Shown piece by piece: positions 5,495 through 5,963 of a DNA stretch of 5,963 bases; the stretch's first letter is position 1; each line of letters opens with the position of its first letter. The notes below the pieces were generated by a model, which ran no database searches, had not been told where the DNA came from, and worked only from the letters and a program-made list of their open reading frames with translations. Position numbers and translations under genes: made by a program. Origin of the DNA: Elusimicrobia bacterium UBA4817 (lineage in GTDB: Bacteria; Elusimicrobiota; UBA8919); the NCBI GenBank assembly GCA_002402375.1, contig DHFT01000009.1:1-5963 (forward strand), written 5' to 3'.

Positions 5495-5844
5495 TTTTCT
5501 CCACCTCCATTTCGTTTAATAAAATCGTTCATATAATTTATTGCCTTTTCTATTTCCGACTCAGGCACATTTCTTGTTTTTTTCATAAAACCATTTGTTA
5601 ATACAATGCAACTATTCCAAAAAAAGTATAAAATGCGAATCTCTAACTTTCCAAAAGATAATCGTAATTCATAAATCTTGTCTCTCAATTTATCGGCGTA
5701 CGGACGTTTTAACGTTGGCCCATATTCCTGAAGCAACGAAATCCACTTTACAATTTTACCTTGCACTTCTTCCGACAAATTTACAATAAAATCCTTTGCA
5801 GGTATATCCCCGCGTTGATTTTGATAAAAATAATATCTATACAT
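5491..5844 (-). CDS. higB: RelE-superfamily toxin, phage-derived Gp49-like (HigB-like)
   Basis: A 117-aa protein of the Gp49-like/HigB group (PF05973): ribosome-dependent mRNA-cleaving RelE-fold toxins. Visible features are DKIYELRLSFGKLEIRILYF (55-74), where the YELR and IR residues form the basic face, then IVLTNGFMKKTRNVPESEIEKA (80-101) with the conserved GF-KKT-P-EI pattern. The start chosen is the ATG at 5844, because the protein then begins with the family-like strand MYRYYFYQ, and AGGTG sits 6 nt upstream. An in-frame start at 5913 would add 23 residues encoded by the adjacent IS-end palindrome and is rejected. No convincing promoter is visible upstream; the neighbouring insertion sequence may have displaced it. 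Confidence 0.85.
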   Translation of the reverse strand: MYRYYFYQNQRGDIPAKDFIVNLSEEVQGKIVKWISLLQEYGPTLKRPYADKLRDKIYELRLSFGKLEIRILYFFWNSCIVLTNGFMKKTRNVPESEIEKAINYMNDFIKRNGGGEK

Positions 5845-5867
5845 TATCACACCTGTCCGCTTAAAAT

Positions 5868-5896
5868 TTGAAAAAAGTCCTCCAATCTGGTAAAAT
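5868..5896 (+). promoter_or_regulatory. Probable transposase promoter
   Basis: TTGAAA (5868-5873, 5 of 6) and TAAAAT (5891-5896, 5 of 6) are separated by the ideal 17 nt. The expected start near 5903 lies downstream of both left arms of the palindrome at 5876-5933, so these transcripts would keep a free SD. Confidence 0.55.
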
Positions 5897-5933
5897 AGTT
5901 TTGGAAAAAACAAAATTTACCGAGAGGAGGACT
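5876..5933 (+). promoter_or_regulatory. Palindrome masking the transposase SD
   Basis: AGTCCTCC (5876-5883) is the exact reverse complement of GGAGGACT (5926-5933), and GGTAAA (5889-5894) of TTTACC (5916-5921). The right arm contains the SD GAGGAGG (5924-5930), 8 nt before the ATG at 5939. In an mRNA that starts upstream of 5876 the SD would be paired. Similar shielding from outside transcription is known for IS10 and IS50. Confidence 0.65.
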
Positions 5934-5938
5934 ATAAA

Positions 5939-5963
5939 ATGCATTATAACACAATTATGAATC
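5939..5963 (+). CDS. Start of a probable IS4-family transposase (partial)
   Basis: Only eight codons are inside the window: MHYNTIMN. The ATG has a strong SD (GAGGAGG at 5924-5930). The short HYNTI opening resembles the N-termini of IS4-family transposases with a DUF4372 domain, which I recall beginning in a similar way. Together with the promoter and SD-masking palindrome this suggests a transposase. Eight residues are far too few for a firm family call, and any other gene with this start is possible. Confidence 0.45.

Larger units (their letters stand above)
5851..5963 (+). mobile_element. Left end of a probable insertion sequence, cut by the window edge
   Basis: The segment contains a + strand promoter, an SD-masking palindrome and the start of a transposase-like ORF, all divergent from the TA operon. 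The exact outer boundary and terminal repeat cannot be fixed with only one end in view; 5851 is a guess just beyond the toxin ribosome-binding region. Confidence 0.4.

Noticed and set aside
5845..5913. Longer HigB-like toxin starting at 5913
   Set aside because: The extra residues come from the IS-end palindrome; the ATG at 5844 has an AGGTG site and gives the family-like N-terminus.

Overview
The window comes from an AT-rich bacterial chromosome. Gene families and Shine-Dalgarno (SD) signals are bacterial. A two-gene carboxyspermidine/carboxynorspermidine pathway, a COG2509 flavoprotein, type II toxin-antitoxin (TA) modules and short palindromic repeats inside and between genes are typical of uncultivated anaerobic lineages (Elusimicrobiota- or Omnitrophota-like genomes come to mind). 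No marker here fixes the taxonomy, so that placement is only a guess.

Region 1 (1-2650, + strand) is a polyamine operon. A good -35/-10 pair overlaps a 12-bp perfect dyad, followed by carboxynorspermidine decarboxylase (nspC) and carboxynorspermidine synthase/dehydrogenase. The synthase joins aspartate semialdehyde to a diamine and the decarboxylase removes the carboxyl group, giving norspermidine or spermidine. Both genes have been hit by short palindromic elements. One is an 81-bp in-frame insertion inside nspC, flanked by a 5-bp direct repeat, that adds 27 residues just before the catalytic cysteine. The other is an ~83-bp near-complete hairpin between the SD and the ATG of the synthase gene. 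That hairpin may loop itself out and so keep the SD at working distance from the start codon.

Region 2 (2647-4230, - strand) is a COG2509-type FAD/NAD(P)-binding dehydrogenase. It converges on the polyamine operon, and the two stop codons overlap by 4 bp.

Region 3 (4231-5844, - strand) carries two TA modules in the same orientation: BrnT/BrnA (toxin first, 17-bp overlap) and a HigB/Gp49-like toxin with an XRE antitoxin (ATGA overlap). Each module is followed downstream by a copy of the same 66-bp imperfectly palindromic repeat (57 of 66 positions identical). A third, inverted, interrupted copy sits next to the second. The layout resembles a gene-cassette array, but I see no integron attC core sites. 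BrnTA has its own promoter with a perfect palindromic operator between -35 and -10.

Region 4 (about 5850-5963, + strand) is the left end of a probable insertion sequence cut off by the window edge. It shows a promoter, a palindrome that would hide the transposase SD in read-through transcripts only, and the first eight codons of an ORF resembling IS4-family transposases. Intergenic stretches 1-137, 4231-4425 and 4925-5209 hold the regulatory sites and repeats listed; no further genes are supported there.
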